DNA from: an uncultured Collinsella sp. | Lineage (GTDB): Bacteria > Actinomycetota > Coriobacteriia > Coriobacteriales > Coriobacteriaceae | NCBI GenBank assembly: GCA_902479065.1 | Contig: CABSNM010000005.1 | Coordinates: 1-64,000, forward strand | DNA: 64,000 nucleotides | Direction of reading: 5' to 3' | Shown here: one piece after another, positions 34,339 to 43,784 of the stretch | How the letters are laid out: each line of letters opens with the position of its first letter | Numbering within the stretch: position 1 is the stretch's first letter | The notes under the pieces: model-generated | What the model was told of the DNA's origin: nothing | What the model saw: only the letters and a program-made list of their open reading frames with translations | Database searches by the model: none | Translations under genes and position numbers: made by a program

Positions 34339-35254
34339 CTGCCTCATCCCCCTTCGTGTAGGAGCTGCGGAGCTTATAGCGCTCCCAAACCACGGGCACG
34401 CACAGGGCCACAGCGACAATCACGGCGGAGAGCAGCTTCATGTCGTTGGCGTCCATGCCCAACTGCAGCACGATGGCGCGGATAAGGAAGTAGACCACGG
34501 AGCCAAAGACGGCGGAGGCAAGACGGACGCTAAACTGCGTGAGGCCGCTGGGCAGCAGACGGCCGAGCACCTCACCGATAACAATGGCGGCAAGACCGAT
34601 AACGATGGCACCGGTGCCCATACCAATGTCGGCATACTTTTGGCTCTGGCAGATGAGCGCGCCCGAAAGGCCGATGAGGGCGTTGGAGAGCACAAGGGCG
34701 ATCATCTTGGTGGAGTTGGTGTTGACGCCCAGGGCGCGGATCATGTACTCGTTGTTGCCGGTGGCGCGCAGCGCCGAGCCAATCTCGGTGCCAAAGAACC
34801 AATACAGGATGGCAACGATAGCCACGGCGAGCAGGATGCCCAAGATGATGGCAACGGTGGACTGCGGCAGGCCGGTCATATTGCTGACGGCCGAGAACAC
34901 GGTGCCTTTGGCAAGAATGGGCGTATTGGACTTGCCCATGATGCGCAGGTTGATTGACCACAGACTGATCTGGGTGAGGATTCCGGCGAGGATCGCGGGA
35001 ATCTCAAAGACGGTGGTCAAAATGCCCGTGACGGCACCCGCGATGGCGCCGGCGCACATACCGGCCAGCACGGCGAGCAGCGGGTCGACGTTGTTATTGA
35101 CGATGAGCACAGCGCAGACGCAGCCGCCGAGGGCAAAGCTGCCGTCGCAGGTCATATCGGGAATGTCGAGCAGGCGGAACGTGATAAACACGCCAAGCAC
35201 CATAATGCCCCAGAGGACGCCCTGCGAAACGGCGCCCTGCAATGCAATGAGCAT
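34331..35254 (-). CDS. ABC transporter permease (branched-chain amino acid permease type)
   Basis: The 307-residue protein has about nine hydrophobic segments and the BPD_transp_2 build seen in permeases of PF04392-type importers. Features include LDIPDMTCDGSFALGGCV near the N-terminus and SALRATGNNEYMIRALGVNTN, the loop that contacts the ATPase. It lies between the lipoprotein gene (203 bases upstream) and the ATPase gene (8-base overlap). The gap in front contains a GC-rich hairpin (GGGCGG/CCGCCC, 35361-35389) that may reduce read-through from the binding-protein gene, a common way to make more binding protein than permease. Confidence 0.9.
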   Translation of the reverse strand: MLIALQGAVSQGVLWGIMVLGVFITFRLLDIPDMTCDGSFALGGCVCAVLIVNNNVDPLLAVLAGMCAGAIAGAVTGILTTVFEIPAILAGILTQISLWSINLRIMGKSNTPILAKGTVFSAVSNMTGLPQSTVAIILGILLAVAIVAILYWFFGTEIGSALRATGNNEYMIRALGVNTNSTKMIALVLSNALIGLSGALICQSQKYADIGMGTGAIVIGLAAIVIGEVLGRLLPSGLTQFSVRLASAVFGSVVYFLIRAIVLQLGMDANDMKLLSAVIVAVALCVPVVWERYKLRSSYTKGDEADA

Positions 35255-35457
35255 GCTTCATACCTCCTAGGATAGGGTGGACACGTGATTTTCCATAATA
35301 GCGGTAACAATGCATAGAAGAGCTGCGGACAGACGTTTTGTTTTACCTGAAACAAGCAGGGCGGACGCCGGTCTACAGCGCCCGCCCCTGTGGCTCAGAT
35401 ATTGAATAACGCGGCCAAAGCGCGAGCACGGGCTCTAGACGCATGCCGCGTATGGCA

Positions 35458-36438
35458 TTACGCGTCCAGAGCGGAAAGGTCGATGCCCAGGGCCTCGGCC
35501 ATCTCGTCGTTCTTGACGACGACCAGGTCCTTGCTCGAGAGGTGCTTGATCGGCATGTCTTCGGGCTTGGCCTCGCCCTTCAGGATCTTAACGGCCATCT
35601 CGCCCGCGGCGTAGCCCAGGTCCTCGTAATTGATGGAGAGGGTGAACAGGCCGCCGGCCATGCACATACCCTCCTCGCCAGTCACGAAGGGAAGCTTGTT
35701 TTCCTTGCAGATCTGGCCGACCTGCGAGGCACCCGCGGCGATGGTGTTGTCGGTGGGGGAGTACAGCGCGTCGACCTTGCCCACGGCAGACTCGACGACG
35801 GACTGAATCTCGTTGGAGCTCGAGACGGTGAAGTCAGTGTACTCGAGGCCCAGCTTGTCGAGCTCCTTCTTGGCGGCCTTGATCTGGACGTCGGAGTTGG
35901 ACTCGGCGGTGCAGTAGAGCAGGCCGACCTTTTTAACGTCGGGCAGGACCTTCTGCATCATCTCGAGCTGCTCGGCGACCGGGGTGAGGTCGGAAGCGCC
36001 CGTGACGTTGGTGCCGGGCTTGTCGTTGTCCTGGACCAGGCCGGAGGCGGCGTAGTCGGTGATGGCACAGCCCACGATGGGGATATCGGCCGTGGCGCCG
36101 GCGGCAGCCTGTGCGGCGGGTGTGGCGATGGCATAAATCAGGTTGACGTTGTCGCCCACAAACTTGTCGGCAATGGACTTACACGTGGACTGGTCGTTCT
36201 GGGCGTTCTTCTGGTCGATCTTGACCTTAAGGCCGCTCTCCTTGATGGCCTTGACAAAGCCGTCGTTGGCGGCATCGAGTGCGGAGTGCTCGGTGAGCTG
36301 CAGAACGCCGATGGTGTAGTCGGAACCGGCGGCAGCAGAGCCGGAACCAGAGTTGCCGCCGCATCCGGCGAGCGGGGCGAGCGCGAGCAGGCCGGCGGAG
36401 ACCAGAAGGCTCCTGCGGCTGATGGTGATGTCCTTCAT
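35458..36438 (-). CDS. ABC transporter substrate-binding lipoprotein (PF04392 type)
   Basis: The 326-residue protein starts with a twin-arginine signal (SRRSLLVSAG, residues 7-16) and a lipobox ending LAGC, so Cys26 should carry the lipid. The mature part has the two-lobe pattern of PF04392 binding proteins: YTIGVLQLTEHSALDAANDGFVKAI, then NLIYAIATPAAQAAAG, VKKVGLLYCTAESNSDVQI and LYSPTDNTIAAGA. It captures the substrate for the importer. A Tat-type lipoprotein signal is less common than a Sec one. The start MKDITIS follows GGGGGTAATGAT; the longer frame at 36486 has no RBS. Confidence 0.9.
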   Translation of the reverse strand: MKDITISRRSLLVSAGLLALAPLAGCGGNSGSGSAAAGSDYTIGVLQLTEHSALDAANDGFVKAIKESGLKVKIDQKNAQNDQSTCKSIADKFVGDNVNLIYAIATPAAQAAAGATADIPIVGCAITDYAASGLVQDNDKPGTNVTGASDLTPVAEQLEMMQKVLPDVKKVGLLYCTAESNSDVQIKAAKKELDKLGLEYTDFTVSSSNEIQSVVESAVGKVDALYSPTDNTIAAGASQVGQICKENKLPFVTGEEGMCMAGGLFTLSINYEDLGYAAGEMAVKILKGEAKPEDMPIKHLSSKDLVVVKNDEMAEALGIDLSALDA

Positions 36439-36597
36439 ATCATTACCCCCAGTATAAAAATGGCTGGAAACACTGCACTGGGACAAAGTGCAAGTGGAAC
36501 TATAGTAGCGCTGATGTCCATTTTTACAACAGCCTGGCGGGTTTTTAATACAGAATCGGATGGGCGGTACGGGTAGTCGAATGGGCGGCGGAGGGTC

Positions 36598-37386
36598 TTA
36601 TGCGGCGGAGGAGGCGTCCTCCTCCTCGTCGAGGGCGGCGAAGAGCTTCTTGCCGTCGAGGAGACGTGTGGTGACGTTTCTCATTCGGCCAATCTCTACG
36701 GTACGCAACGTGTCATCGGCGCCTCGGGCGTCATAGACCGTTCCCAGCAAATACGAGATGCCGTCTCGTTGCTTGATGGCAAAGGGACGGAGTGTCATCC
36801 GTGCTGCTTCGGTTTCGCCATGCGTCGTGACGCTCGAAATATCAAAACTCACCGTGGTTCCGTGGTCGATGGCCTGCTCGACGAGCTCGCACGTGTCGAT
36901 GCGCTTGATGGGCGTGCGTGTTGCCTTGGTAGCCTTGCTGCCTGCGCTTGGAGCGGGTTCGGGTGTATCGAGGTAGCCGCGAACGTCGGCGCTCGCCATG
37001 GCAACTAAGTGCTGCGCCATGCTCTTGCGGATAGCGATAGGCGTGGAGCGGTTGCGCATGACCATACCGTGGAGCCGGATGATCTCTTCATCGGTGAGCG
37101 GGCGGGTAAGAAGTTTGTAGCCCACGCCGCGTTTGTACTCAATTTCGTATCCGGCATGGCGAAGCGCGGAGATGGCGGTGTAGATGCTGCGCCGCGCCGC
37201 CGAGATGGGCATGCGGGCGGGGTTGTCGGGATGGGCGAGGCGCCGGATCAGCTCATCGGAAAGCATGGCCTTGTCCTCGCCGGTGTTTTCGCTTAATAGT
37301 TGCAGGATGCGAACGGCGCGATAGGCTGCCATCGAGGCGGCGCCCCTCGTCGTGGTGTCGTAGGTTTCAACAGCGGCTTCGGTCAT
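36598..37386 (-). CDS. WYL-type transcriptional regulator
   Basis: The 262-residue protein has an N-terminal winged-helix part (about residues 15-95: AYRAVRILQLLSEN, RRSIYTAISALRHAGYEIEYKRGVGYKL). The C-terminal half (about 160-250) looks like a degenerate WYL ligand-sensing domain, with RPFAIKQRDGISYLLGTVYDARG replacing the usual W-Y-L positions. It lies upstream of the ABC importer genes on the same strand, 160 bases away, and might control them; no operator was identified. The start is chosen at ATG 37386, with AAAGGA upstream; a GTG three codons earlier is possible. Confidence 0.75.
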   Translation of the reverse strand: MTEAAVETYDTTTRGAASMAAYRAVRILQLLSENTGEDKAMLSDELIRRLAHPDNPARMPISAARRSIYTAISALRHAGYEIEYKRGVGYKLLTRPLTDEEIIRLHGMVMRNRSTPIAIRKSMAQHLVAMASADVRGYLDTPEPAPSAGSKATKATRTPIKRIDTCELVEQAIDHGTTVSFDISSVTTHGETEAARMTLRPFAIKQRDGISYLLGTVYDARGADDTLRTVEIGRMRNVTTRLLDGKKLFAALDEEEDASSAA

Positions 37387-37561
37387 GGTGCCCACGTCCT
37401 TTCCGTTTTGGGTGGCGACGGTATGGAGCCTAGGACGTGGGGCTTTCCCAGGGGCGCAGGGCGCTCTGGGCGGTCGATAGTCGTCGGCAAACGGCGGGTC
37501 GAGTTTTCAACAGCCCTGCTCAACTGACCAAAAACTTGCCAAAAGCTTGACGGATGCTGTT

Positions 37562-37598
37562 GAAAAAAGCGTCTCTCGACCGATGTCGAGAGACGCTT
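37562..37598 (-). terminator. Terminator after asnS
   Basis: On the minus strand AAGCGTCTCTCGAC pairs perfectly with GTCGAGAGACGCTT around ATCG and runs into TTTTTT. The remaining bases from 37387 to 37561 show nothing else. Confidence 0.92.
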
Positions 37599-37644
37599 AT
37601 GCGATGAGCGTTGGCGTGTGGCGACGCGAGCTAGCGTCCGACGA

Positions 37645-39048
37645 TTAGAAGTCGGCGTTGCCCACGGTGCGCGGGTGCGGCAGGACGTCGCGGATGTTGC
37701 CCACGCCGGTCAGATACATGACCAAGCGCTCGAAGCCCAGACCGTAGCCGGCGTGCTTGCAGGAACCGTAGCGGCGCAGGTCAAGGTAGTACTTGTACTG
37801 CTCGGGATTCATGCCCAGATCCTTGATGCGGGCCTCGAGCAGATCCAGGCGCTCCTCGCGCTGGGAGCCGCCGATAATCTCGCCGATACCGGGAACCAGG
37901 CAGTCGGCGGCGGCGACGGTCTTGCCGTCCTCGTTCATGCGCATGTAGAACGCCTTGATCTCGGCCGGGTAGTCGGTCACGAAGGTCGGGCGCTTAAAGT
38001 GCTCCTCCGTCAGGAAACGCTCGTGCTCGGTCTGCAGGTCGATGCCCCAGCTGACGGGGTAATCAAACTGGTGGCCAGCAGCGACTGCCTGCTCCAGGAT
38101 CTCGACGGCCTCGGTGTAGGTAACGCGGGCAAAGTCGGAGTTGGCGACATGGTCCAGGCGCTCGAGCAGACCCTTGTCCACAAACTTGTTGAGCATATTG
38201 AGCTCGTCGGGGCAGGTGGCCATAACGTCCTTAAGGACGTACTTGAGCATGGCCTCGGCGTTATCCATGTAGTCGTTAAGGTCGGCAAAGGCCATCTCGG
38301 GCTCGATCATCCAAAACTCGGCGGCGTGGCGCGTGGTGTTGGAGTTCTCGGCACGGAAGGTGGGACCAAAGGTGTATACGTCGCCAAAGGCCATGGCAAA
38401 GTTCTCGGCATTGAGCTGGCCGGACACGGTGAGGCTCGCATGCTTGCCAAAGAAGTCCTGGCTCCAGTCGACCTCGCCGGACTCGGTGAGGGGCGGATTT
38501 TTGGGGTCGAGCGTGGTCACGCGGAACATCTCGCCGGCGCCCTCGCAGTCACTCGTGGTGATGATGGGGGTGTTGACGTAGACAAAGCCCTGCTCCTGGA
38601 AGAAGCGGTGGATGGCGGCAGCCGCGACAGAGCGGATGCGGAACACGGCGCGGAACAGGTTGGTGCGCGGACGCAGGTGCTGCTGGGTGCGCAGGAACTC
38701 GACGGTTGCGCGCTTCTTCTGCAGCGGGTAATCCGGGGCGCTCGTGCCCTCGACCTCGATGGAGGTGGCAGAAAGCTCGAAAGGCTGGGGCGCATCGGGG
38801 GTCAGCTTGACGGTGCCGGTGCAAATGAGTGCGGCCGAGACGTTTTGATGGGCGATCTCGTCGTAGTTGTCGAGTGCCTCGCGGTTCATGACGACCTGCA
38901 GGTCGCGGAAGCAGCTGCCGTCGTTGAGCGTAACAAAGCCAAAGTTCTTCATGTCGCGGACGGACTTAACCCAGCCGGCGACGGTGACAGTCTGGCCGCC
39001 GAGCGACTCGGCATCGGCATAGAGCTGCGCGATTTTGGTGCGGTTCAC
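37645..39048 (-). CDS. asnS: Asparaginyl-tRNA synthetase
   Basis: This class II synthetase charges tRNA-Asn. The 467-residue protein has the anticodon-binding OB fold ([25 protein letters not shown]), motif 2 ([25 protein letters not shown]) and motif 3 ([15 protein letters not shown]). The Asn type rather than Asp type is supported by the close fit of the central region ([15 protein letters not shown]). I choose the GTG at 39048 (VNRTKIAQ) because GGGAGGAT stands right before it; ATG codons at 39060 and further upstream lie before that site. It is alone between two terminators. Confidence 0.95.
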   Translation of the reverse strand: MNRTKIAQLYADAESLGGQTVTVAGWVKSVRDMKNFGFVTLNDGSCFRDLQVVMNREALDNYDEIAHQNVSAALICTGTVKLTPDAPQPFELSATSIEVEGTSAPDYPLQKKRATVEFLRTQQHLRPRTNLFRAVFRIRSVAAAAIHRFFQEQGFVYVNTPIITTSDCEGAGEMFRVTTLDPKNPPLTESGEVDWSQDFFGKHASLTVSGQLNAENFAMAFGDVYTFGPTFRAENSNTTRHAAEFWMIEPEMAFADLNDYMDNAEAMLKYVLKDVMATCPDELNMLNKFVDKGLLERLDHVANSDFARVTYTEAVEILEQAVAAGHQFDYPVSWGIDLQTEHERFLTEEHFKRPTFVTDYPAEIKAFYMRMNEDGKTVAAADCLVPGIGEIIGGSQREERLDLLEARIKDLGMNPEQYKYYLDLRRYGSCKHAGYGLGFERLVMYLTGVGNIRDVLPHPRTVGNADF

Positions 39049-39160
39049 GTATCCTCCCATAACGGTTGAATGATAGTTATCCATACAGTTCGATATTCTA
39101 GCAGCTCGGCTCATTTGGGCTATACAGATAAGGCATTGGCGAGATGGTTTTTCAAACGAA

Positions 39161-39192
39161 AAGTGCCCGCGGCCAAATGGTCGCGGGCACTT
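39161..39192 (-). terminator. Terminator after the PTS IIA gene
   Basis: AAGTGCCCGCG and CGCGGGCACTT pair perfectly; on the minus strand the hairpin continues into TTCGTTTG. Confidence 0.82.
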
Positions 39193-39229
39193 GACGAGGT
39201 GCCTTTTGGCTGTGTGGCGCGGGGCCTGG

Positions 39230-39793
39230 CTACTTGGTCTTGGCTACCAGCAGCGGGTCGCCAAGCTTGACGAGCGGGTTGCCGCCGATAAGCGTTCCAG
39301 ACTCGCCGACATGGTCGATGCTCTTAAGACGATCGAGCTCGGAGACGATGACGGTCACGATGTCCTCGTGACCAGCGGCCTTAATGGCCTCGCGATCGAA
39401 GCTGATGAGCGGCTGGCCTGCCTTGACCACATCGCCCATCTCGACAAAGCGGGCAAAACCCTTGCCGTTCATTTCCACGGTGCCCAGGCCGACATGGATA
39501 AACACGCGAAGACCGTCCTCGGTGATCATGCCAATGGAGTGGTTGGTGACAGTGGTGGCGCCGATGCGGCCGTTGGCGGGTGCATAGATGGTGCCGGTAA
39601 TGGGCTCGATGCCATAGCCCTGGCCAAGCATGCCCGAGGCGATCGTCTCGTCGGGAACCTCGTCCAGGTTGACGAGCACGCCGTTGACGGGGGCGTAGAT
39701 GACGCCTTCGCGGGTAGCGAAGCTTGCTGCGGGCGGAACGGACGCCTCGCCGGTCGAGGTGAAGGTGGACTTAAGCGAATCGAGCAGACCCAT
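39230..39793 (-). CDS. PTS glucose-type IIA protein
   Basis: IIA-Glc proteins pass phosphate from HPr to a sugar transporter and can also have control roles. The 187-residue protein has the family core: [37 protein letters not shown] and the phosphorylated His in [17 protein letters not shown], with the second active-site His in NHSIG. It stands alone, not fused to IIB or IIC, so it should serve transporters encoded elsewhere. The start MGLLDSLKS is set by GGAGGCAACT; the frame to 39874 extends into the spacer. The first 30 residues form a short extra tail. Confidence 0.93.
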   Translation of the reverse strand: MGLLDSLKSTFTSTGEASVPPAASFATREGVIYAPVNGVLVNLDEVPDETIASGMLGQGYGIEPITGTIYAPANGRIGATTVTNHSIGMITEDGLRVFIHVGLGTVEMNGKGFARFVEMGDVVKAGQPLISFDREAIKAAGHEDIVTVIVSELDRLKSIDHVGESGTLIGGNPLVKLGDPLLVAKTK

Positions 39794-40036
39794 AGTTGCC
39801 TCCAACTTAAATAGGCGCATATCGCGCGTTTGGTTTGCCGGAAACATTTCACATGTGTTTCGCGGCTTGGTCAACGCCCCTATTCTACGCTGCTCAATGA
39901 TACCTCTGAACTGGGATTATGTGATATATCAGTTGAAGGGAAACTTATTGCCGGAGTGTTTCTGCGCCACGGGTTCAAGTGGGGTACGCTTGAAGGCGAA
40001 AAACAAGGGCGCATAATTTGCGCGAAGGGAGCACAT

Positions 40037-40939
40037 ATGATTGTCGAGAACCATGCGCTGTGGGGCGAGGAGCCGACCGAGGATTATCCGGCGGCGTTTA
40101 CGTATTTGGGTGCCGAGCCGTTGCCCGATAAACCGAATGGCCGCCGCCCCGCGGTGATTATCTGTGGCGGAGGTGCGTTTACGCATATCGCTCCGCATGA
40201 GCAGGATCCTGTGGCGTTTGCGTTTTTGGATCACGGTTACCAGGCCTTTGTGCTCAACTATGTCACGAGTTCTACAGGTGACGTGAGCTTTCCGCACCCC
40301 CAGGCAGATCTTGCCAAGATGGTCGCCACGGTGCGCGCCAACGCCGACGAGTGGCATGTCGATCCTAAGCGCGTGTGCGTCGTGGGCTTTTCTGCTGGCG
40401 GCATGATTTGCGCCTCGCTGGCAACACAGTGGAAGACCGGCCCCTTTGCGGCACTTGCCGGGGCGCGTCCGGACGACATTCGTCCCGATGCCGTGGTGCT
40501 GGGCTATCCATTGCTAGACTTTGCCTATGTGCGCGACATGCAGACGCGCGATCCGCGCATTGACTTGCGTGTGCCCAAGACGGGCGGCAAGACGGGGCGC
40601 GATTTGCTCAACGACTACCTGTCGATGGTGACGGGCGGCGAGGCAACTGACGAGCATCTGGCCGACATCTGCCCCACCACGCATGTTTCGCGTCAGATGC
40701 CACCGACCTTTGTGTGGGGCGTGTCCGACGACAAGACGGCGCCGATCGCGCAGGTCTACCCGTTTGCGCAGCGCATGGCCGAGGAGGGCGTTGCATGCGA
40801 GATGCACGTCTTCGACCAGGGTGGTCACGGCCTTTCGCTCGGCAACGCCAACACCGCGGTCGACAACGAGGACAAGCAGGTGGCAGTCCGCCCCTGGATT
40901 CGCCTAGCCTTCCGCTTCCTCGAGCGCCACGGGTTTTAG
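40037..40939 (+). CDS. Alpha/beta hydrolase (esterase, carbohydrate-esterase-like)
   Basis: The 300-residue cytoplasmic protein has the alpha/beta hydrolase core: the oxyanion segment ICGGGAFTHIAPHEQDP, the nucleophile elbow GFSAGGMICA (Ser near residue 121), and a C-terminal Asp and His in WGVSDDKTAP and DQGGHGLSL. The pattern is like acetyl-xylan or other small carbohydrate esterases and BD-FAE-type enzymes. The start MIVENHALW is set by GAAGGGAG; a longer frame from 39830 covers the IIA promoter area and was rejected. The substrate is not visible. It is a single gene followed directly by a perfect hairpin. Confidence 0.85.
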   Translation: MIVENHALWGEEPTEDYPAAFTYLGAEPLPDKPNGRRPAVIICGGGAFTHIAPHEQDPVAFAFLDHGYQAFVLNYVTSSTGDVSFPHPQADLAKMVATVRANADEWHVDPKRVCVVGFSAGGMICASLATQWKTGPFAALAGARPDDIRPDAVVLGYPLLDFAYVRDMQTRDPRIDLRVPKTGGKTGRDLLNDYLSMVTGGEATDEHLADICPTTHVSRQMPPTFVWGVSDDKTAPIAQVYPFAQRMAEEGVACEMHVFDQGGHGLSLGNANTAVDNEDKQVAVRPWIRLAFRFLERHGF

Positions 40940-40965
40940 TTACGGCGTTTTACCAAACGCCGTAA
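40940..40965. repeat. Perfect hairpin touching the esterase stop codon
   Basis: TTACGGCGTTT and AAACGCCGTAA are perfect 11-base arms around TACC, beginning at the base after the stop codon. There is no T-run after it, so termination is uncertain. Confidence 0.6.
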
Positions 40966-40979
40966 CCACTTGACGCTGC

Positions 40980-41078
40980 AAGCCCGCCAGGGCGGCAATC
41001 TGCCTTTCAACTTCGGCGGCATGACCAGAAGGTCAATGCCGCCTCGTTTCAAGGCACCTTGCTCGATCTGGCGGGCTT
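40980..41078. repeat. Hairpin element family B, copy 2
   Basis: AAGCCCGCCAG (40980-40990) pairs with CTGGCGGGCTT (41068-41078). Inside, GGCGGCAT pairs with ATGCCGCC and GACC with GGTC around AGAA, with one bulged A. TCTGCCTTTCAA and TTTCAAGGCACC flank them. The inner parts match 19221-19325 (read on its minus strand), while the outer arms are unrelated. Confidence 0.75.
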
Positions 41079-41122
41079 TCGCTGTTCGCGCCAAAACATC
41101 GGCGTTGCCATGGCCCAGATGC

Positions 41123-41169
41123 GGCACTTGGGGACGTTCCTTTTGTGCCGGCACTTGGGGACGGTCCTT
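41123..41169 (+). repeat. Two tandem 20-base repeats
   Basis: GGCACTTGGGGACGTTCCTT (41123-41142) and GGCACTTGGGGACGGTCCTT (41150-41169) differ at one base. The first can fold with TTGTGCCG to a short hairpin. They lie just before the feoAB promoter. Confidence 0.7.
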
Positions 41170-41184
41170 GCAGCAATCTGTCGA

Positions 41185-41265
41185 TTGAACGTCGTTGTGC
41201 GTTCGCGCTATCATGCATGGTTACAATTGGTTAGCCGTGGCAAACGGTTAGCCAAGGTAAACTAA
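41185..41265 (+). promoter_or_regulatory. feoAB promoter and probable iron-responsive operator
   Basis: TTGAAC (41185-41190) and TATCAT (41209-41214) are 18 bases apart. Right after the expected start point GGTTAGCC occurs twice (41229-41236 and 41246-41253), 17 bases apart, and the second runs on into AAGGTAAACTAA. TTAG/CTAA ends are reminiscent of DtxR/IdeR boxes. The regulator is inferred. Confidence 0.5.
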
Positions 41266-41303
41266 ATGCAACGCCCTGTGGGCGTCGGGGGAGGAGCACG
41301 GAC

Positions 41304-43664
41304 GTGAAGCTCGATACACTCGAGATTGGAAAGGACGCCGTTGTCGCATCGGTGGCATCGGACGATCAGGCACTCCGACAGCATATTTTGGACATGGGTC
41401 TAACGCCGGGCACCGAAGTCACCATGATGAAGTACGCCCCCATGGGTGACCCGCTCGAGATCCGCCTACGTGGCTACGAGTTGACGCTGCGCAAGGACGA
41501 TGCCGCACGCATTGAGCTCGTGGATGTGCACGACACCGATACCGGCCCGCGCGTTAACGCCGCAATCGGCACGACGGACCACCCGGCCCTGGGCGAGGGG
41601 ACGTATTCACCCCGTGCGGCAAAAACGGCCGTGCCCGAGGGCGCGCCGCTGCATTTTGCCCTTGCCGGTAACCAAAACTGCGGCAAGACCACGCTGTTCA
41701 ACCAGCTTACGGGCTCCAACCAGCACGTCGGTAACTTTCCCGGCGTGACGGTCGACCGCAAGGACGGCACCATTCGCAACCACCCCGAGGCGAGCGTTAC
41801 CGACCTGCCCGGCATTTACTCACTGTCGCCGTACACAGGCGAAGAAGTCGTGAGCCGTCAGTTCATCCTCGACGAGCGCCCGGACGCCATCATCGACATC
41901 ATTGACGCCACCAACATCGAGCGCAACCTGTACCTGACGCTGCAGCTTATGGAGCTCGACCGCCCCATGGTCATCGCGCTCAACATGATGGACGAGGTGA
42001 CGGCCAACGGCGGCGCCGTGGACGTCAACCTGCTCGAGAGCCTGCTGGGCGTGCCCGTTGTCCCCATTAGCGCTGCCCGCAACGAGGGTATCGGCGAGCT
42101 GGTGGATCATGCCTTGCACGTGGCGCGGTTCCGCGAGCGTCCCGGTCGCCTGGACTTTTGCGCACCCGATGGTCCAGACGGCGGTGCGCTGCATCGCTGC
42201 ATCCACGGCATCGCCAACCTTATCGAGGACCATGCCGCGACGGCGCACATTCCCGTGCGTTTTGCGGCGACCAAGCTGGTTGAGGGCGACGAGCTGGTGA
42301 CCGAGGCGCTTCACCTGGATCGCAACGAGCTCGACGCTATCGAGCACATCATTACTCAGATGGAGGGCGAGGCCGGCACCGACCGCCTGTCCGCGCTGGC
42401 CGATATGCGCTTTAGCTTTATCGGCGACGTGTGTGGGCGCTGCGTCGTCAAACCGCACGAGAGCCGCGAGCACGTGCGCTCCGTCAAGATCGACCGCATC
42501 CTGACGGGCCGCTACACGGCCATTCCGGCGTTCCTGGTGATCATGGGCCTCGTCTTTTGGCTGACGTTTGGCGTGATCGGCGCGGCGTTGCAGGGGCTCA
42601 TGGAGGACGGCATCGCTGTCATCATCGCCTCGGCCGATGCGGGCCTCAAGGCGTTCGGAACCAACGACGTGGTGCGCTCGCTGGCTGTCGACGGCGTGCT
42701 TACGGGCGTGGGCAGCGTGCTGACCTTCCTTCCGATTATCGTCGTGCTCTTCTTGTTCCTCTCCATTCTGGAAGACTCCGGATACATGGCACGCGTGGCC
42801 TTTGTCATGGATAAGGTGCTGCGTCGCTTTGGCCTGTCGGGCCGCAGCTTCGTGCCTATGCTCGTCGGTTTTGGCTGTACCGTGCCGGCTATCATGTCGA
42901 CCCGTACGCTCCCATCCGAGCATGACCGCAAGATGACGGTCATGCTCACGCCGTTCATGAGCTGCTCGGCCAAGTTGCCGGTCTATGGTCTGCTGTGCGG
43001 GGCGTTTTTCCCACAGGCGACGGTTCCCGCCATGGTCTCGCTCTATCTGATTGGTATTGCGGTTGGTTGCATTGCGGCTTTGGTGCTCAACCGTACGGCA
43101 TTTAAGGGCGACCCGGTGCCGTTTATCATGGAGCTTCCCAACTACCGCCTGCCGAGCGTCAAGACGACGGTGATGCTGGCATGGGATAAGGCCAAGGACT
43201 TTATTACCAAGGCCTTTACCATTATCTTTGCCGCTACCGTGGTCATCTGGTTCCTTCAGACGTTCGATATCCGCTTTAATGTGGTCGCCGATCAGTCGCA
43301 GAGTCTGCTTGCGGGCCTCGGCAGCATCATCGCGCCGGCGCTGGCGCCGCTTGGGTTTGGCGACTGGCGTGCATCCACGGCGCTCGTCACCGGACTTATC
43401 GCCAAGGAGAGTGTCATCTCGACCCTCACGGTGCTTTTGGGCGCGACCTCGCCCGCGGCACTGTCGACCATGTTTTCGCCGTTTACTGCCTACGTGTTCC
43501 TGGTCTTTACGCTGCTGTACCCGCCCTGCGTGGCAGCCATCGGTGCCGTCAAGAGCGAGCTGGGCGCGCGCTACGCCGTTGCCGTGTTCGCGTTTCAGGT
43601 GGCAGTCGCCTGGATTGTGGCGTTTGTCGTGCATTCGGCGGGCATATTGCTGGGGTTGGCTTAG
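41304..43664 (+). CDS. feoB: Ferrous iron transporter, FeoA-FeoB fusion
   Basis: FeoB is the main bacterial Fe2+ importer. The 786-residue protein starts with a FeoA-like SH3 domain (about residues 1-75: LRQHILDMGLTPGTEVTMMK) joined by a linker to the FeoB G domain. G1 is GNQNCGKT (residues 122-129), followed by FPGVTVDRK, DLPGIYSLSP and NMMDE. The membrane part has the two gating repeats, with Cys in VGFGCTVPAI and FMSCSAKLPVYG. In many bacteria FeoA and FeoB are separate; the fusion is known in several anaerobes. The start follows GGGGGAGGAG. No FeoC or separate FeoA is next to it. Confidence 0.94.
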   Translation: MKLDTLEIGKDAVVASVASDDQALRQHILDMGLTPGTEVTMMKYAPMGDPLEIRLRGYELTLRKDDAARIELVDVHDTDTGPRVNAAIGTTDHPALGEGTYSPRAAKTAVPEGAPLHFALAGNQNCGKTTLFNQLTGSNQHVGNFPGVTVDRKDGTIRNHPEASVTDLPGIYSLSPYTGEEVVSRQFILDERPDAIIDIIDATNIERNLYLTLQLMELDRPMVIALNMMDEVTANGGAVDVNLLESLLGVPVVPISAARNEGIGELVDHALHVARFRERPGRLDFCAPDGPDGGALHRCIHGIANLIEDHAATAHIPVRFAATKLVEGDELVTEALHLDRNELDAIEHIITQMEGEAGTDRLSALADMRFSFIGDVCGRCVVKPHESREHVRSVKIDRILTGRYTAIPAFLVIMGLVFWLTFGVIGAALQGLMEDGIAVIIASADAGLKAFGTNDVVRSLAVDGVLTGVGSVLTFLPIIVVLFLFLSILEDSGYMARVAFVMDKVLRRFGLSGRSFVPMLVGFGCTVPAIMSTRTLPSEHDRKMTVMLTPFMSCSAKLPVYGLLCGAFFPQATVPAMVSLYLIGIAVGCIAALVLNRTAFKGDPVPFIMELPNYRLPSVKTTVMLAWDKAKDFITKAFTIIFAATVVIWFLQTFDIRFNVVADQSQSLLAGLGSIIAPALAPLGFGDWRASTALVTGLIAKESVISTLTVLLGATSPAALSTMFSPFTAYVFLVFTLLYPPCVAAIGAVKSELGARYAVAVFAFQVAVAWIVAFVVHSAGILLGLA

Positions 43665-43706
43665 TTATGAATTGACGGCGCAACCTCTGTGTATCGAATT
43701 GTTTTC

Positions 43707-43745
43707 GGCCCCGCATCTGTACTGACGGATGCGGGGCCGTTGCTA
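43707..43745 (+). terminator. Terminator-like hairpin after feoAB
   Basis: GGCCCCGCATC and GATGCGGGGCC pair perfectly around 10 bases. The T-run is weak (GTTGCTATAT). The -10 box of the next gene may lie in TATATAAT right after it. Confidence 0.7.
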
Positions 43746-43784
43746 TATAATCGCCTCCGCTCAAAACGATTGGAGACGTTATAT

